Shown here: in pieces, positions 1 through 8,897 of the stretch
Position numbering within the stretch: the first letter of the stretch is position 1
Layout of the letters: every line of letters starts with the position of its first letter
Assembly: GCF_000340475.1 (NCBI RefSeq)
Contig: NZ_CM001792.1
Location: forward strand, 402,783-466,782
Direction of reading: 5' to 3'
DNA: 64,000 bases
From: Oceanobacillus kimchii X50
GTDB lineage: Bacteria > Bacillota > Bacilli > Bacillales > Amphibacillaceae
Position numbers and translations under genes: made by a program
The notes under the pieces: model-generated
What the model was told of the DNA's origin: nothing
What the model saw: the letters and a program-made list of their open reading frames with translations, nothing else
Database searches by the model: none

Positions 1-70
1 AATTTACAAGGTGCTTTCTATGTTTTTTAGTTGAGTCAATTTCATATACTGCTCGATGTTTTTTCTTTAT

Positions 71-106
71 TTGTTTATAAATTAAGTTAACTAATTATGT
101 TATAAT
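71..106 (+). promoter_or_regulatory. Promoter and putative ROK operator
   Basis: A perfect TATAAT (-10) lies at 101-106, about 30 bases before the ROK regulator start. The -35 is weak (TAAATT at 78-83, 17-bp spacing). Between the two boxes sits an imperfect palindrome centred on GTTAAC, containing the octamer TTAACTAA (87-94). The same octamer occurs in the galK promoter at 5586-5593, so the site may be an autoregulatory operator. The promoter is seen; the operator role is inference. Confidence 0.55.
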
Positions 107-138
107 TACTGCAAACCATTGATGACGGAGGACTTTTC

Positions 139-1302
139 ATGCAACGAGGAACATTTCAATTAATGAAGTCAGTGAATAAATCAATTGTATTAAATACCAT
201 AAGAATAAAAGAACAAATCTCTAGAGCCCAAATAGCAAAAGATACTTCTTTAACGCCGCCGACAGTAAGTAGTATTGTTAGAGAATTAATGGAAGAAGGC
301 TTAGTAGTGGAAAGCATATTGGGGAATTCAAGTGGGGGAAGGAAACCAACTTTATTACATATTAATAGAGAATTGTATGTGATAGGAGTCGATGCAGGAC
401 CGGAAACCATAGACTGTGCAGTAACGGATGTAACGGGGAAAATTATTACACGAATATCTAATGTCTTGTCCGAAAACATAAGTAAGGAAGACTTTCTTGC
501 GTTACTAGTGTCCTCTATACAGTCTGTAGTCAATGATAAATACATTAATACATCAAAAATCATTGGTATTGGTGTAGCCATGCATGGTGTGGTCGATGTG
601 GACACCGGAACATCATTAATTGCACCAAACCTTCATTTACATGATATTCCGATAAAATCTCGTTTAGAGGAAGTATTTCCATATATGGTAAAAGTGGAAA
701 ATGATGCACGAGCAATGGCACTAGGAGAAGCATGGTTTGGTGAACATAGTGATACAGATAGTATGCTGGCGATTAATTTTGGTAATGGCGTAGGTGCAGG
801 TATTGTAATTAAAGGAGAACTGTTACATGGAGCGCAGGATATTGCTGGAGAAGTAGGGCATATGACAATTGATTTGAAAGGGGATATTTGCTCTTGTGGC
901 AATCGAGGTTGCTTTCAATCTTATGCCAGTGGTCCAGCAATTGCTAGTCGGTTTTCGAATAAGTTTCATACTAAAGAAGCTCTAACTGCTGCAGATATAT
1001 ATGAACAAGCAATTGATGGAGAGAAGCAAGCAATGGAACATCTGGAAAACACAGGAGAAATTATGGGAATAGCAATTGTTAATGTTATCCATACCTTGAA
1101 CCCAGAGAGGATTGTTCTAGGTGGGGGCGTTATGAAAAGTAAACAATTTATACTTCCATCTTTGATTCAAACAGTAGAAAAAAGAGTGTTAACAGAAAGG
1201 GCGAAGAATACACAAATTGTAGTATCTGAACTAGGGGATGATGCAACGATGTATGGTGCGGCTTCCTTAGTATTAGTAGAGTTATTTGACCAACAAGCAT
1301 AG
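139..1302 (+). CDS. ROK-family (NagC/XylR-type) transcriptional regulator
   Basis: 387 aa, the usual length for ROK repressors. An N-terminal winged helix-turn-helix covers about residues 20-60 (SRAQIAKDTSLTPPTVSSIV). A sugar-kinase-like ROK domain follows, with the zinc-binding motif CSCGNRGC near residues 251-258 preceded by the GEVGH metal-ligand segment. Family members repress sugar catabolic operons and are released by a sugar or sugar phosphate. The start follows a GGAGG box. The nearest sugar operon is galKET, and both promoters contain TTAACTAA, so this is a plausible galactose regulator; the effector is inference. A strong terminator separates it from the convergent DinB gene. Confidence 0.88.
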   Translation: MQRGTFQLMKSVNKSIVLNTIRIKEQISRAQIAKDTSLTPPTVSSIVRELMEEGLVVESILGNSSGGRKPTLLHINRELYVIGVDAGPETIDCAVTDVTGKIITRISNVLSENISKEDFLALLVSSIQSVVNDKYINTSKIIGIGVAMHGVVDVDTGTSLIAPNLHLHDIPIKSRLEEVFPYMVKVENDARAMALGEAWFGEHSDTDSMLAINFGNGVGAGIVIKGELLHGAQDIAGEVGHMTIDLKGDICSCGNRGCFQSYASGPAIASRFSNKFHTKEALTAADIYEQAIDGEKQAMEHLENTGEIMGIAIVNVIHTLNPERIVLGGGVMKSKQFILPSLIQTVEKRVLTERAKNTQIVVSELGDDATMYGAASLVLVELFDQQA

Positions 1303-1304
1303 GG

Positions 1305-1345
1305 AAAGCGTATGAGTTCACATCAAATGTGAATTCATACGCTTT
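1305..1345. terminator. Bidirectional terminator between ROK gene and dinB-family gene
   Basis: A 19-bp stem (1305-1323 with 1327-1345, one G-U type mismatch) around a 3-base loop, flanked by A-rich and T-rich runs. It lies between two convergent genes and can serve both strands. Confidence 0.85.
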
Positions 1346-1352
1346 TAATTTA

Positions 1353-1817
1353 TTATTTCTCAATCAGATCGGTATCGGGTGGAATATATCCGAGCCTTCT
1401 ACCTAATTTAACGATCTGGCCTTTATGATGAAATTCATGTGTAACGGTGTGGGTATATAGCCAAAGTGTTGTAAATGTTGCTTTGTCTCCGTTACGAAAG
1501 ATAACAGGAATTTCTTTATCCCAGTTTTCATTAAACTCTGTTAAAAATTGTTCTACGAGACGGTCCGTTTCTGTATAAACTATACGCATCTCCTTTACGT
1601 CTTGAATCGATGCACCATCTATAGAAGGAAGTGATTTTCCCATTGCTCGATTACCTAGCCATACATGATAACAATCTGCTACGTGAGCATGTAAACTACA
1701 GATAGAATCCCCATCAATTTCTACCTTATAGTCCTCGAATGACATCGTCTCACAGTATTTAAATAGTATTTCTCTGGTTTTTTGCACCCATTGATATTGT
1801 TCTAATAGTAGATTCAT
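1353..1817 (-). CDS. DinB-family putative metalloenzyme
   Basis: 154 aa four-helix-bundle protein of the DinB/YfiT superfamily. The metal-ligand histidines are visible as the HAHVADCYHVWLG segment near residue 43-55 and HEFHHKGQ near residue 127-134. Members are small-thiol-dependent S-transferases or uncharacterised metal hydrolases; the family name comes from damage-inducible B. subtilis dinB, but this protein is not a DNA polymerase. The ATG follows GAGGAGAAT. It stands alone, convergent with the ROK regulator and downstream of galT on the same strand, about 60 bases after it. Substrate unknown. Confidence 0.8.
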   Translation of the reverse strand: MNLLLEQYQWVQKTREILFKYCETMSFEDYKVEIDGDSICSLHAHVADCYHVWLGNRAMGKSLPSIDGASIQDVKEMRIVYTETDRLVEQFLTEFNENWDKEIPVIFRNGDKATFTTLWLYTHTVTHEFHHKGQIVKLGRRLGYIPPDTDLIEK

Positions 1818-1875
1818 AGTATTCTCCTCATGAATACATGTAGTAAACTTATTTTATAAAACTATTTTTGGTTTG

Positions 1876-3351
1876 TCAGCTATTCATATAGTCGATAAAG
1901 CGATTAAAATCATCACGGTTCTTACATACACCTGCATCTTGTAATACTTTAACGAATTTATTTCCTAGTTCTTGTTTAATAACTATATCTAACTCATTCG
2001 CATCGGATAGATTTGTATATTTCTGTTTTAGTTCATTGGCCCATTCCTGATGGTATAATGTTACGGATGTAGTGTTGCCAGCGATAAATTCTTTTATTTC
2101 TTTTAGTTCGTTAATTAGCCTAGGCGGCAGAACAGCTAATCCCATTACTTCAATTAAACCGATATTTTCTTTTTTTATATGATGAACATCTTCGTGGGGA
2201 TGGAAGATACCCATTGGATGCGTCTCGTCAGTGCGATTATTTCTCAGGACGAGATTCAGTTCAAATTGATCTTGTCGTTTTCTTGCAATAGGTGTGATTG
2301 TATTATGCGGTGTGTCATCAGTGAATGCTCGGATGTTTGCTTCTTCATCCGTATAATACTTCCATTTTTCTCTGATGAATTCGGCAGCTTTGATAATCTC
2401 TTCCTTTTTTTCACCCTTTAGTCGAATCACTGACATTGGCCATTTAATGATTGAGGACTTTACGGTTGGAAAAGCATTCAGTTCAAATGTAAAGTCATCT
2501 ACGGCATTTGGCATAGCAAACTCGTAGTTGCCACCTTGATAATGGTCATGGCTCAATATAGAGCCTCCTACAATTGGTAAATCGGCATTTGAACCGATAA
2601 AATAATGTGGGAATTTCTCTGTAAACGTAAGTAAGCGAAAGAACGTATCTTGATTAATTTTCATATCTCGATGCTTTTCTGATAATAAAATACAATGCTC
2701 ATTATAATAGACATATGGAGAGTATTGTAGATACCATGTTTCATCTTGAAGTATTACTGGTATAATGCGATGGTTTGATCTGGCTGGATGCCCAATACGT
2801 CCTCCATACCCTTCATTTTCAATACAGAGAAGGCATTTTGGGTAATTAACATGGGAATGATTCTCTTTCTCTCGCTTAATTTGTTCTGGTTCTTTTTCAG
2901 GTTTTGATAAATTAATAGTTATATCCATAACTCCATATTCAGTATCCACTTTAAAAGAAATATTTTTGTTGATTCGATTCATTTGAATATAATTGCTGTT
3001 CTTACTTAATTCATAAAAATAGTCTGTAGCAGCTTTAGGAGATTTCAAATAGTATTGTTGAAATTTATTTCTTATTTCAGATGGTTTTGATAAAAAACAA
3101 TTCATAATATCGGCAGTGAGTATTTCTTTTTCATCCAAAACATTGTCTATGATCTTTTCATTTACTGCATATTCTATAATATGATCTAGTAAGTTTGGTA
3201 TAGTATCTTCCTTTGGACGTATGATTTGTGGAGAAGACTCTAATTTTAAAAGGTGGAGGACTTGATTTTTAACATAAATTCGGTCCTCTTCTAAGATTAA
3301 ATTTTTTTCTATGCTTTGTTTAAGTAGTCCAGAAATCAATGAAAAAATCAT
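1876..3351 (-). CDS. galT: UDP-glucose-hexose-1-phosphate uridylyltransferase (type 2 GalT)
   Basis: 491 aa, matching the long Firmicutes GalT form (about 490-500 aa) rather than the 350-aa E. coli form. It transfers UMP from UDP-glucose to galactose-1-phosphate in the Leloir pathway. Supporting segments include CLLCIENEGYGGR, HPARSNHR, LSHDHYQGG (catalytic His region) and the C-terminal part starting GIFHPHEDVHHIKKEN. It is the last gene of galK-galE-galT on the minus strand, three bases after galE, and preceded by a GGAAAGGAAG ribosome binding site lying at the galE 3' end. Confidence 0.95.
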   Translation of the reverse strand: MIFSLISGLLKQSIEKNLILEEDRIYVKNQVLHLLKLESSPQIIRPKEDTIPNLLDHIIEYAVNEKIIDNVLDEKEILTADIMNCFLSKPSEIRNKFQQYYLKSPKAATDYFYELSKNSNYIQMNRINKNISFKVDTEYGVMDITINLSKPEKEPEQIKREKENHSHVNYPKCLLCIENEGYGGRIGHPARSNHRIIPVILQDETWYLQYSPYVYYNEHCILLSEKHRDMKINQDTFFRLLTFTEKFPHYFIGSNADLPIVGGSILSHDHYQGGNYEFAMPNAVDDFTFELNAFPTVKSSIIKWPMSVIRLKGEKKEEIIKAAEFIREKWKYYTDEEANIRAFTDDTPHNTITPIARKRQDQFELNLVLRNNRTDETHPMGIFHPHEDVHHIKKENIGLIEVMGLAVLPPRLINELKEIKEFIAGNTTSVTLYHQEWANELKQKYTNLSDANELDIVIKQELGNKFVKVLQDAGVCKNRDDFNRFIDYMNS

Positions 3352-3354
3352 TGT

Positions 3355-4350
3355 TTAATCTTCCTTTCCATAACCGTTCGGGTGATTTACATGCCAATTC
3401 CAGGCATCGATAATAATTTTTTCAATCGAAGTTCTTTTTGGATGCCAATGAAGTTGATTTTGGGCTTTAGATGCACTGGCAATTAATTTACTCGGGTCTC
3501 CAGCACGCCGTACACCAGTTTTTATTGGTATGTTTTTGCCAGTAACTTTTCTTGCTGTCTCGATTATTTCTTTTACAGAAAATCCATTATTACTACCTAA
3601 GTTGCAAATAAGGCTATTACCACCTTGATTTAGATAATTCCATGCAAGCAGATGTGCATCAATTAAATCTTCTACATGAACATAATCCCTTACACAGGTT
3701 CCGTCAGAAGTGTCATAGTCATCACCAAAAATCGTGATATTTTCTCGTTGTCCTAAAGCCACTTGTAAAACGATTGGAATTAAATGGGTTTCAGGGTGAT
3801 GATCTTCGCCAATTTCGCTGCTTTCTTTTGCCCCAGCAACATTAAAGTAGCGTAAAGAAACATATTTGATACCATGTGATTTTTCTGCCCAACGCATCAA
3901 CTTTTCCATCATGTGTTTTGATTCCCCGTAAGGACTAGTGGGTATAGCGGGCATGTCTTCTGTAAGAGGAATAGAGATTGGTTCGCCATAGGTTGCTGCA
4001 GTAGATGAAAATATAATTTTGTCTACATGCGCTTTAACCATCGCTTTTAGAACTTGCTGTGTCCCATAGACATTATTATCAAAGTAGTTTAGTGGCTGTT
4101 CCATCGATTCACCTACAAGTGAACTAGCTGCAAAATGAAAAACAGCTTCGATATCTTCTTTTTCAAAGACGGTGTGGAGAAAATGTAAGTCACGAATATC
4201 TCCATTATAAAAAGTAGCATTCTTATGAATGGCCTTCTTATGTCCTGTGATTAAATTATCAATAACAATGACTTGATGACCTTCTTCGATAAGCTGATAA
4301 ACTGCATGAGAGCCAATATACCCCGCACCCCCTAAAACTAATACACTCAT
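3355..4350 (-). CDS. galE: UDP-glucose 4-epimerase
   Basis: 331 aa extended short-chain dehydrogenase. The NAD-binding GGAGYIGSH motif is at residues 7-15. The catalytic YxxxK is YGESK (Tyr141, Lys145), with the serine-rich IIFSSTAATYG strand just before it. It interconverts UDP-glucose and UDP-galactose in the cytoplasm. Its ATG overlaps the galK stop codon (ATGA), indicating translational coupling, and a ribosome binding site AAAGGAGTG lies inside galK. Middle gene of the galKET operon. Confidence 0.96.
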   Translation of the reverse strand: MSVLVLGGAGYIGSHAVYQLIEEGHQVIVIDNLITGHKKAIHKNATFYNGDIRDLHFLHTVFEKEDIEAVFHFAASSLVGESMEQPLNYFDNNVYGTQQVLKAMVKAHVDKIIFSSTAATYGEPISIPLTEDMPAIPTSPYGESKHMMEKLMRWAEKSHGIKYVSLRYFNVAGAKESSEIGEDHHPETHLIPIVLQVALGQRENITIFGDDYDTSDGTCVRDYVHVEDLIDAHLLAWNYLNQGGNSLICNLGSNNGFSVKEIIETARKVTGKNIPIKTGVRRAGDPSKLIASASKAQNQLHWHPKRTSIEKIIIDAWNWHVNHPNGYGKED

Positions 4351-5534
4351 GCCTTCACTCCTTTAGTGATTTCTTTTGCACCATCATGCATCGTGACGGT
4401 ATAAAAAGTAGCATCTAACTCAGTTCTTTCTTGATAGATTTGTTGAACCTGTTGTTGAAATTGTTCTTTCTGACTAGTCTTCACAATGGCAATTGCACAA
4501 CCTCCAAAACCTGCGCCAGTCATTCTTGCTCCAATCACACCGGATTGTTCCCAAGCAGCTTCCACAATTGTATCGAGTTCCTTTCCTGTTACTTCATAAT
4601 CATCACGTAATGAAATGTGAGATTCCTTCATTAATTGTCCGAATGCTTTTAGGTCATGTTGTTTGAGTTTTTCAAGAGCTTGTAGAGTACGAGCGTTTTC
4701 ATAAACTACATGTTTGGCTCGCTTTCGATAAATTGGATCACGAATAAGGTGTTTATTTGCTTCATAAGTATCTGTAGTTAAATCTGCTAATGAATCAATA
4801 TTCAAGTTAGATTGGAGATCTTGTAGTGCGTTTTCACATTGTAAACGCCGTTCATTATATTTAGATCCAGCCAATGTACGGGCTTTATTTGTATGGATTA
4901 TTATAAAATTATAACCATCTAAGGGAAGAGGAGCGTAATAATATTGCATAGTGTCACAGTTTAATAGAATCGCATGGTTTTTCTTCCCCATACCAACTGC
5001 AAATTGATCCATGATACCACTGTTTACACCAATATATTCATTTTCTACTTTTTGTCCTATTTTTACCATTTCAAGTCGATCTATTTTTTTGTTATACAAT
5101 CCTTCAAATACTGTACCAGTAGCTAATTCTAATGATGCAGAAGAGGATAATCCTGCGCTATTTGGGATATCGCCATAAAATAATATATCCGCACCAGTAC
5201 GGATTTCGTAACCAGCGTTCATTAAGTAATGAAACATTCCCTTTGGGAAATTAGCCCAACGATGATGTTCATGATATGCAAGATTGGAAAGATCACAATC
5301 GATAATTCCTTCATCAGGGAAATTAGCAGAGTACATGTTTAGTTTATTATCACTGCGTTTGGCAGCTAATGCATACGTTCCCATATTAATGGCTGCAGGA
5401 AAGACATGACCACCGTTGTAATCTGTATGTTCACCTATTAAATTGATTCTGCCGGGCGAAAAGAATATACGTGGTTGTTGAGTAGTGTTAAAAATGGAAG
5501 AAAATAATTGCTGTAATTGAATTATAGATTTCAA
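4347..5534 (-). CDS. galK: Galactokinase
   Basis: 395 aa GHMP kinase that phosphorylates galactose at C1. The three diagnostic motifs are present: the galactokinase signature GRINLIGEHTDYNGG (28-42), the ATP-binding PNSAGLSSSAS (124-134) and the C-terminal MTGAGFGGC near residue 340. The start is a TTG codon placed seven bases after GGAGGG; no in-frame ATG at the N-terminus fits better. First gene of galKET, so its promoter and the inverted repeat at 5586-5608 presumably control the operon. No galactose transporter or mutarotase gene is adjacent. Confidence 0.96.
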   Translation of the reverse strand: MKSIIQLQQLFSSIFNTTQQPRIFFSPGRINLIGEHTDYNGGHVFPAAINMGTYALAAKRSDNKLNMYSANFPDEGIIDCDLSNLAYHEHHRWANFPKGMFHYLMNAGYEIRTGADILFYGDIPNSAGLSSSASLELATGTVFEGLYNKKIDRLEMVKIGQKVENEYIGVNSGIMDQFAVGMGKKNHAILLNCDTMQYYYAPLPLDGYNFIIIHTNKARTLAGSKYNERRLQCENALQDLQSNLNIDSLADLTTDTYEANKHLIRDPIYRKRAKHVVYENARTLQALEKLKQHDLKAFGQLMKESHISLRDDYEVTGKELDTIVEAAWEQSGVIGARMTGAGFGGCAIAIVKTSQKEQFQQQVQQIYQERTELDATFYTVTMHDGAKEITKGVKA

Positions 5535-5585
5535 TAAAAACCCTCCTCAAATAAATGTTAATTTCTATAGACTTAATTAAATTAA

Positions 5586-5631
5586 TTAACTAAGTTGTTG
5601 TTAGTTTACTATTTTAGCTAAATAATTGCAA
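5586..5631 (-). promoter_or_regulatory. galKET promoter with overlapping inverted-repeat operator
   Basis: Reading the minus strand, TTGCAA (5631-5626), a 17-bp spacer and TAAACT (5608-5603) form a plausible sigma-A promoter. An inverted repeat TTAACTAA (5586-5593) / TTAGTTTA (5601-5608), with a 7-bp spacer, overlaps the -10 box and transcription start. A half-site identical to TTAACTAA occurs in the promoter of the ROK regulator. XylR-type ROK operators have comparable TTAGTTT-based half-sites (family knowledge). Binding by the local ROK protein is inference. Confidence 0.55.
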
Positions 5632-5712
5632 TAGGCTAAGTTAAAAAGGGGCTGAGTAAGAAGAAGTATTTAATCAAAAAAATAAGCGCCCCCACTGAAT
5701 GAAATTTTTGTT

Positions 5713-6837
5713 TTATGATACTTTGGTTCCGTCGATATAGACATCAAGTAAACTAGTTTGTAAGTCAAATGGGTTCCCGTCCCATAGAAGAAAATCAGCA
5801 TCTTTTCCGGCTTCTAATGAACCTACACGATTATCTACACCTAGGTGTTTAGCAGCATTCGAAGTGATTGTTTTTAATGCTTGTTGTTCGGTAAGTCCAT
5901 TTTTAATTGCATGAATGGCGCTAGTTAATAAATACTCAATACCGACAACTGGGTGATCGGTAGTTATAGAACATGAAATCCCAGCATCTGTCAATGTCTT
6001 GATGGTTTTCCAATTTTTATCCTTTAACTCCACTTTAGATCTTGTAGACATCGTCGGTCCTACAGAAACCATGACATCATGTGTTGCAATATAATCGGCA
6101 ATAAAGTGTCCTTCTGTACAGTGTTCAATCGTTACATCGATGTCAAATTCTTTTTTTAGCCTTAATACGGTCACGATATCATCTGCACGATGTGCATGAA
6201 CACGTAGCGGAATTTCTTTATTTATAACTTTTGCTAATTGTTCCAATCCAAGATCAAATGAAGCGTTGCTATTGTTCGAATAGTATTTTGCTTCAAATAA
6301 TTTCTGTCTTATTGTAGCTGCTACTCCCATACGGGTAGTAGGCATTTTTCCTTTAGACCCGTGGAAAATTTTAGGGTTCTCTCCAGTAGCAGCCTTCATA
6401 CCTGAAGTTGAACGAATGACCATCTCGTCAATAACAGAGCCAGTTGTTTTTAACACTGACATTTCACCACCGATGACGTTTGCACTCCCAGGCATTACTT
6501 GGACAGTAGTAATGCCTGATTCTCTAGCTACTTCAAAGCCATATTCTCGAGGATTGATTCCATCAATCGCACGAACTTCAGGAGATGTAGGGCTCGAAGT
6601 TTCATTAAAGTCAGCACCTTCTTTGCCAACGCCCTCTTCAGAAACGCCTAAATGTGTATGTACGTCAATAAGTCCTGGTGTAATGGTTAGTCCATTTCCA
6701 TCAATAGTTTGATAGTTAGATGGTATGGTAATGTTTTTCGAGATTCGCTCAATTTTTCTGTCTTTAATAAGTATTGTGTATCCTTCCAGTACATCCTCGT
6801 TTCCGTTCCATATCGTTGATCCAGTTATAGCAATCAT
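5713..6837 (-). CDS. Amidohydrolase superfamily protein (imidazolonepropionase-like)
   Basis: 374 aa metal-dependent hydrolase with the small N-terminal beta-sandwich followed by a TIM barrel. Expected metal ligands are visible: DVHTH (His60, His62), HAHRADD, EHCTEGH and a TTDHP aspartate near the C-terminal part. The C-terminal LGVDNRVGSLEAGKDADFLLWDG is typical of this COG1228-like group. The substrate is unknown; relatives act on cyclic amides and N-acyl amino acids or dipeptides. The ATG follows GGGGGGAG. It lies upstream of, and in the same orientation as, galK, but 178 bases with the gal promoter separate them. The neighbouring peptidase and peptide-binding protein hint at peptide or amino acid catabolism. 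Confidence 0.8.
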   Translation of the reverse strand: MIAITGSTIWNGNEDVLEGYTILIKDRKIERISKNITIPSNYQTIDGNGLTITPGLIDVHTHLGVSEEGVGKEGADFNETSSPTSPEVRAIDGINPREYGFEVARESGITTVQVMPGSANVIGGEMSVLKTTGSVIDEMVIRSTSGMKAATGENPKIFHGSKGKMPTTRMGVAATIRQKLFEAKYYSNNSNASFDLGLEQLAKVINKEIPLRVHAHRADDIVTVLRLKKEFDIDVTIEHCTEGHFIADYIATHDVMVSVGPTMSTRSKVELKDKNWKTIKTLTDAGISCSITTDHPVVGIEYLLTSAIHAIKNGLTEQQALKTITSNAAKHLGVDNRVGSLEAGKDADFLLWDGNPFDLQTSLLDVYIDGTKVS

Positions 6838-6965
6838 GGTTTCTCCCCCCTATAAGACGTATGATGAAATTGATTTATTAGTTTATTTCATCTATACTTT
6901 ATTGTTATATTAATAGTTTTAAAAATACAACAAAAAATTAGAATATTCAACATGGAGGTGTCAAC

Positions 6966-8762
6966 ATGTCAAAAAAACAAGATGAAAACAAGTTATTGTC
7001 ATTCTTGAATGCAAAAGGTGCATACCAACCTAGAAAAATTGGGAAGAATAGGGGCTTTACGTTTTTGGCAAATCTTACGGGAAGACCACAAGTATGGAAG
7101 ATAGATGAAAGTGGAGAAGTCTCTGCTTTTCATGAGTTAAAGGATAGAGTATTACAGGTTTATCATTCTCCTTCTGGGGAGCACACAATACTAGCCTCTG
7201 ACTTTGAAGGGAACGAAAAGCAACAATTCTATTTAACATCAGACAAAGGAAACACAATAGAAGAGTTAGTACTGTCTCCTGAGCATTTTCACCAATTTGG
7301 TGGTTGGTCTCCAGATGGGAGCAAAATCACTTACGCAAGCAATAGGAGAAATCCTGGATATTTTGATATTTTTACATTAGATATTGAAACAAAAGAAGAA
7401 GTCACTGTGTTTGAATCGGAAACAAATTGTACTCCATTAATTTGGACGGCAGATGGTAAAGGTATTATTTTTTCGTACGCTGTTTCTAATATTGATAATC
7501 AATTACATATTCTAAATCTTGAATCAGGAAAGACGACGCCAATTGGTAATGTAAATGTCCCAGCTAGATACCATTCTGTTCAGATAACAAAAGATAATAT
7601 GTCAGGATATGTTGTAACAGATGAAGGCAGAGACACTTTAGCAATTGCAAAGTTCGATCTTGAAAAACCGAATTTATTAGAATTTATCTATAAAAGTGAA
7701 CAATGGGACATTGAGGAAGTAAAGATATCTGTTGATGAACAGTATCTTGCATTCTCACTAAATGAAGGTGGAAGTTCACAATTAGGAATCTATTCTTTAG
7801 AAAAAAACGCAGTAACAAATATTAAAGATGTACCAGTTGGAGTCTATCAATCATTACAATGGATAAATGATCGAGAACTATTAGTAGGAGTAACGAGTTC
7901 TACATTACCAGGTGACATATGGAAAGTAGATATAATAGACGATGAATCAGAGCGATTAACGCATATTGGTGAAAGTCCTGAAGTTGGTCACCTGTGGATG
8001 GAACCTGAGGTCTGTCATTTTTCTTCGTTTGATGGATTAGAAGTTCCTTATTTTCTATATGGAGAGAAAAGAACAAATCAACCTGTAATGATATATGTCC
8101 ATGGTGGGCCTGAAAGTCAAATTCGCAATGAGTATAACCCCGTGATTCAGTACCTTGCTGCATTAGGATATACAATTGCAGCTCCTAATGTTAGAGGGAG
8201 CATGGGATATGGTAGAAAGTATGTTCAACTAGATGATATTCGGAAAAGAATGGATGCTGTGGCGGATTTAAACTATCTTGTAAAAGATTTAGTATCAACA
8301 CATCAAACAGACAGGGATCGTGTTGGAATTATGGGGAGAAGTTACGGTGGATTTATGGTATTAGCTGCTATTACGCATTATCCTAAGGTATGGGCTGCAG
8401 CAGTAGATATTGTAGGTATCAGCCATTTTCGCACGTTTTTAGAAAATACCGGTCCATGGAGACGAAGACTACGTGAACAGGAATATGGTTCGTTGGAGCA
8501 TGATAGTGATTTCTTTGAAGAAATTGCACCATTGAATCATACAGAAAAGATTCAAGTACCATTACTTATTTTTCATGGGAAGAATGATACTCGTGTACCA
8601 GTTTCAGAGGCTGAACAGCTTACTAAAGATTTAGAGTCTCAAGGAAAAGATGTTGAGTTAATTATTTTTGAAGATGAAGGGCATCAAACGGAAAAACTCG
8701 AAAATCATGTGCTGATGAATAAGAAAACGGTAGAATTTATGGACCAATGGTTGGATAAATAA
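6966..8762 (+). CDS. S9-family prolyl oligopeptidase-like serine peptidase
   Basis: 598 aa: an N-terminal beta-propeller (about residues 20-340, WD40-like blades such as GGWSPDGSKITYASNRR) and a C-terminal alpha/beta hydrolase domain. The triad is visible: Ser near residue 459 in GRSYGGFM, Asp near 541 in HGKNDTRVP, His near 573 in DEGHQTEKLENH. No signal peptide is seen, so it is probably cytoplasmic. Members are acylaminoacyl- or dipeptidyl-peptidases acting on short peptides. The ATG follows CATGGAGGTG. It is followed in the same orientation by an oligopeptide-binding lipoprotein, consistent with peptide use. Confidence 0.9.
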   Translation: MSKKQDENKLLSFLNAKGAYQPRKIGKNRGFTFLANLTGRPQVWKIDESGEVSAFHELKDRVLQVYHSPSGEHTILASDFEGNEKQQFYLTSDKGNTIEELVLSPEHFHQFGGWSPDGSKITYASNRRNPGYFDIFTLDIETKEEVTVFESETNCTPLIWTADGKGIIFSYAVSNIDNQLHILNLESGKTTPIGNVNVPARYHSVQITKDNMSGYVVTDEGRDTLAIAKFDLEKPNLLEFIYKSEQWDIEEVKISVDEQYLAFSLNEGGSSQLGIYSLEKNAVTNIKDVPVGVYQSLQWINDRELLVGVTSSTLPGDIWKVDIIDDESERLTHIGESPEVGHLWMEPEVCHFSSFDGLEVPYFLYGEKRTNQPVMIYVHGGPESQIRNEYNPVIQYLAALGYTIAAPNVRGSMGYGRKYVQLDDIRKRMDAVADLNYLVKDLVSTHQTDRDRVGIMGRSYGGFMVLAAITHYPKVWAAAVDIVGISHFRTFLENTGPWRRRLREQEYGSLEHDSDFFEEIAPLNHTEKIQVPLLIFHGKNDTRVPVSEAEQLTKDLESQGKDVELIIFEDEGHQTEKLENHVLMNKKTVEFMDQWLDK

Positions 8763-8897
8763 CGCAATATTTTCCAATTGAAAGAAAATTCCTTCAAATA
8801 CATTGTCAATCTATTATTATTTGTGTATATTTAAAATTAATATTTTCATCATTTTTTGACAATTTAATCAACATGATAAAACAAGGAGGAATTTCAA

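Noticed and set aside
156..605. A 149-codon minus-strand frame inside the ROK gene.
   Set aside because: Antisense shadow of a clear family member; no ribosome binding site and implausible composition.
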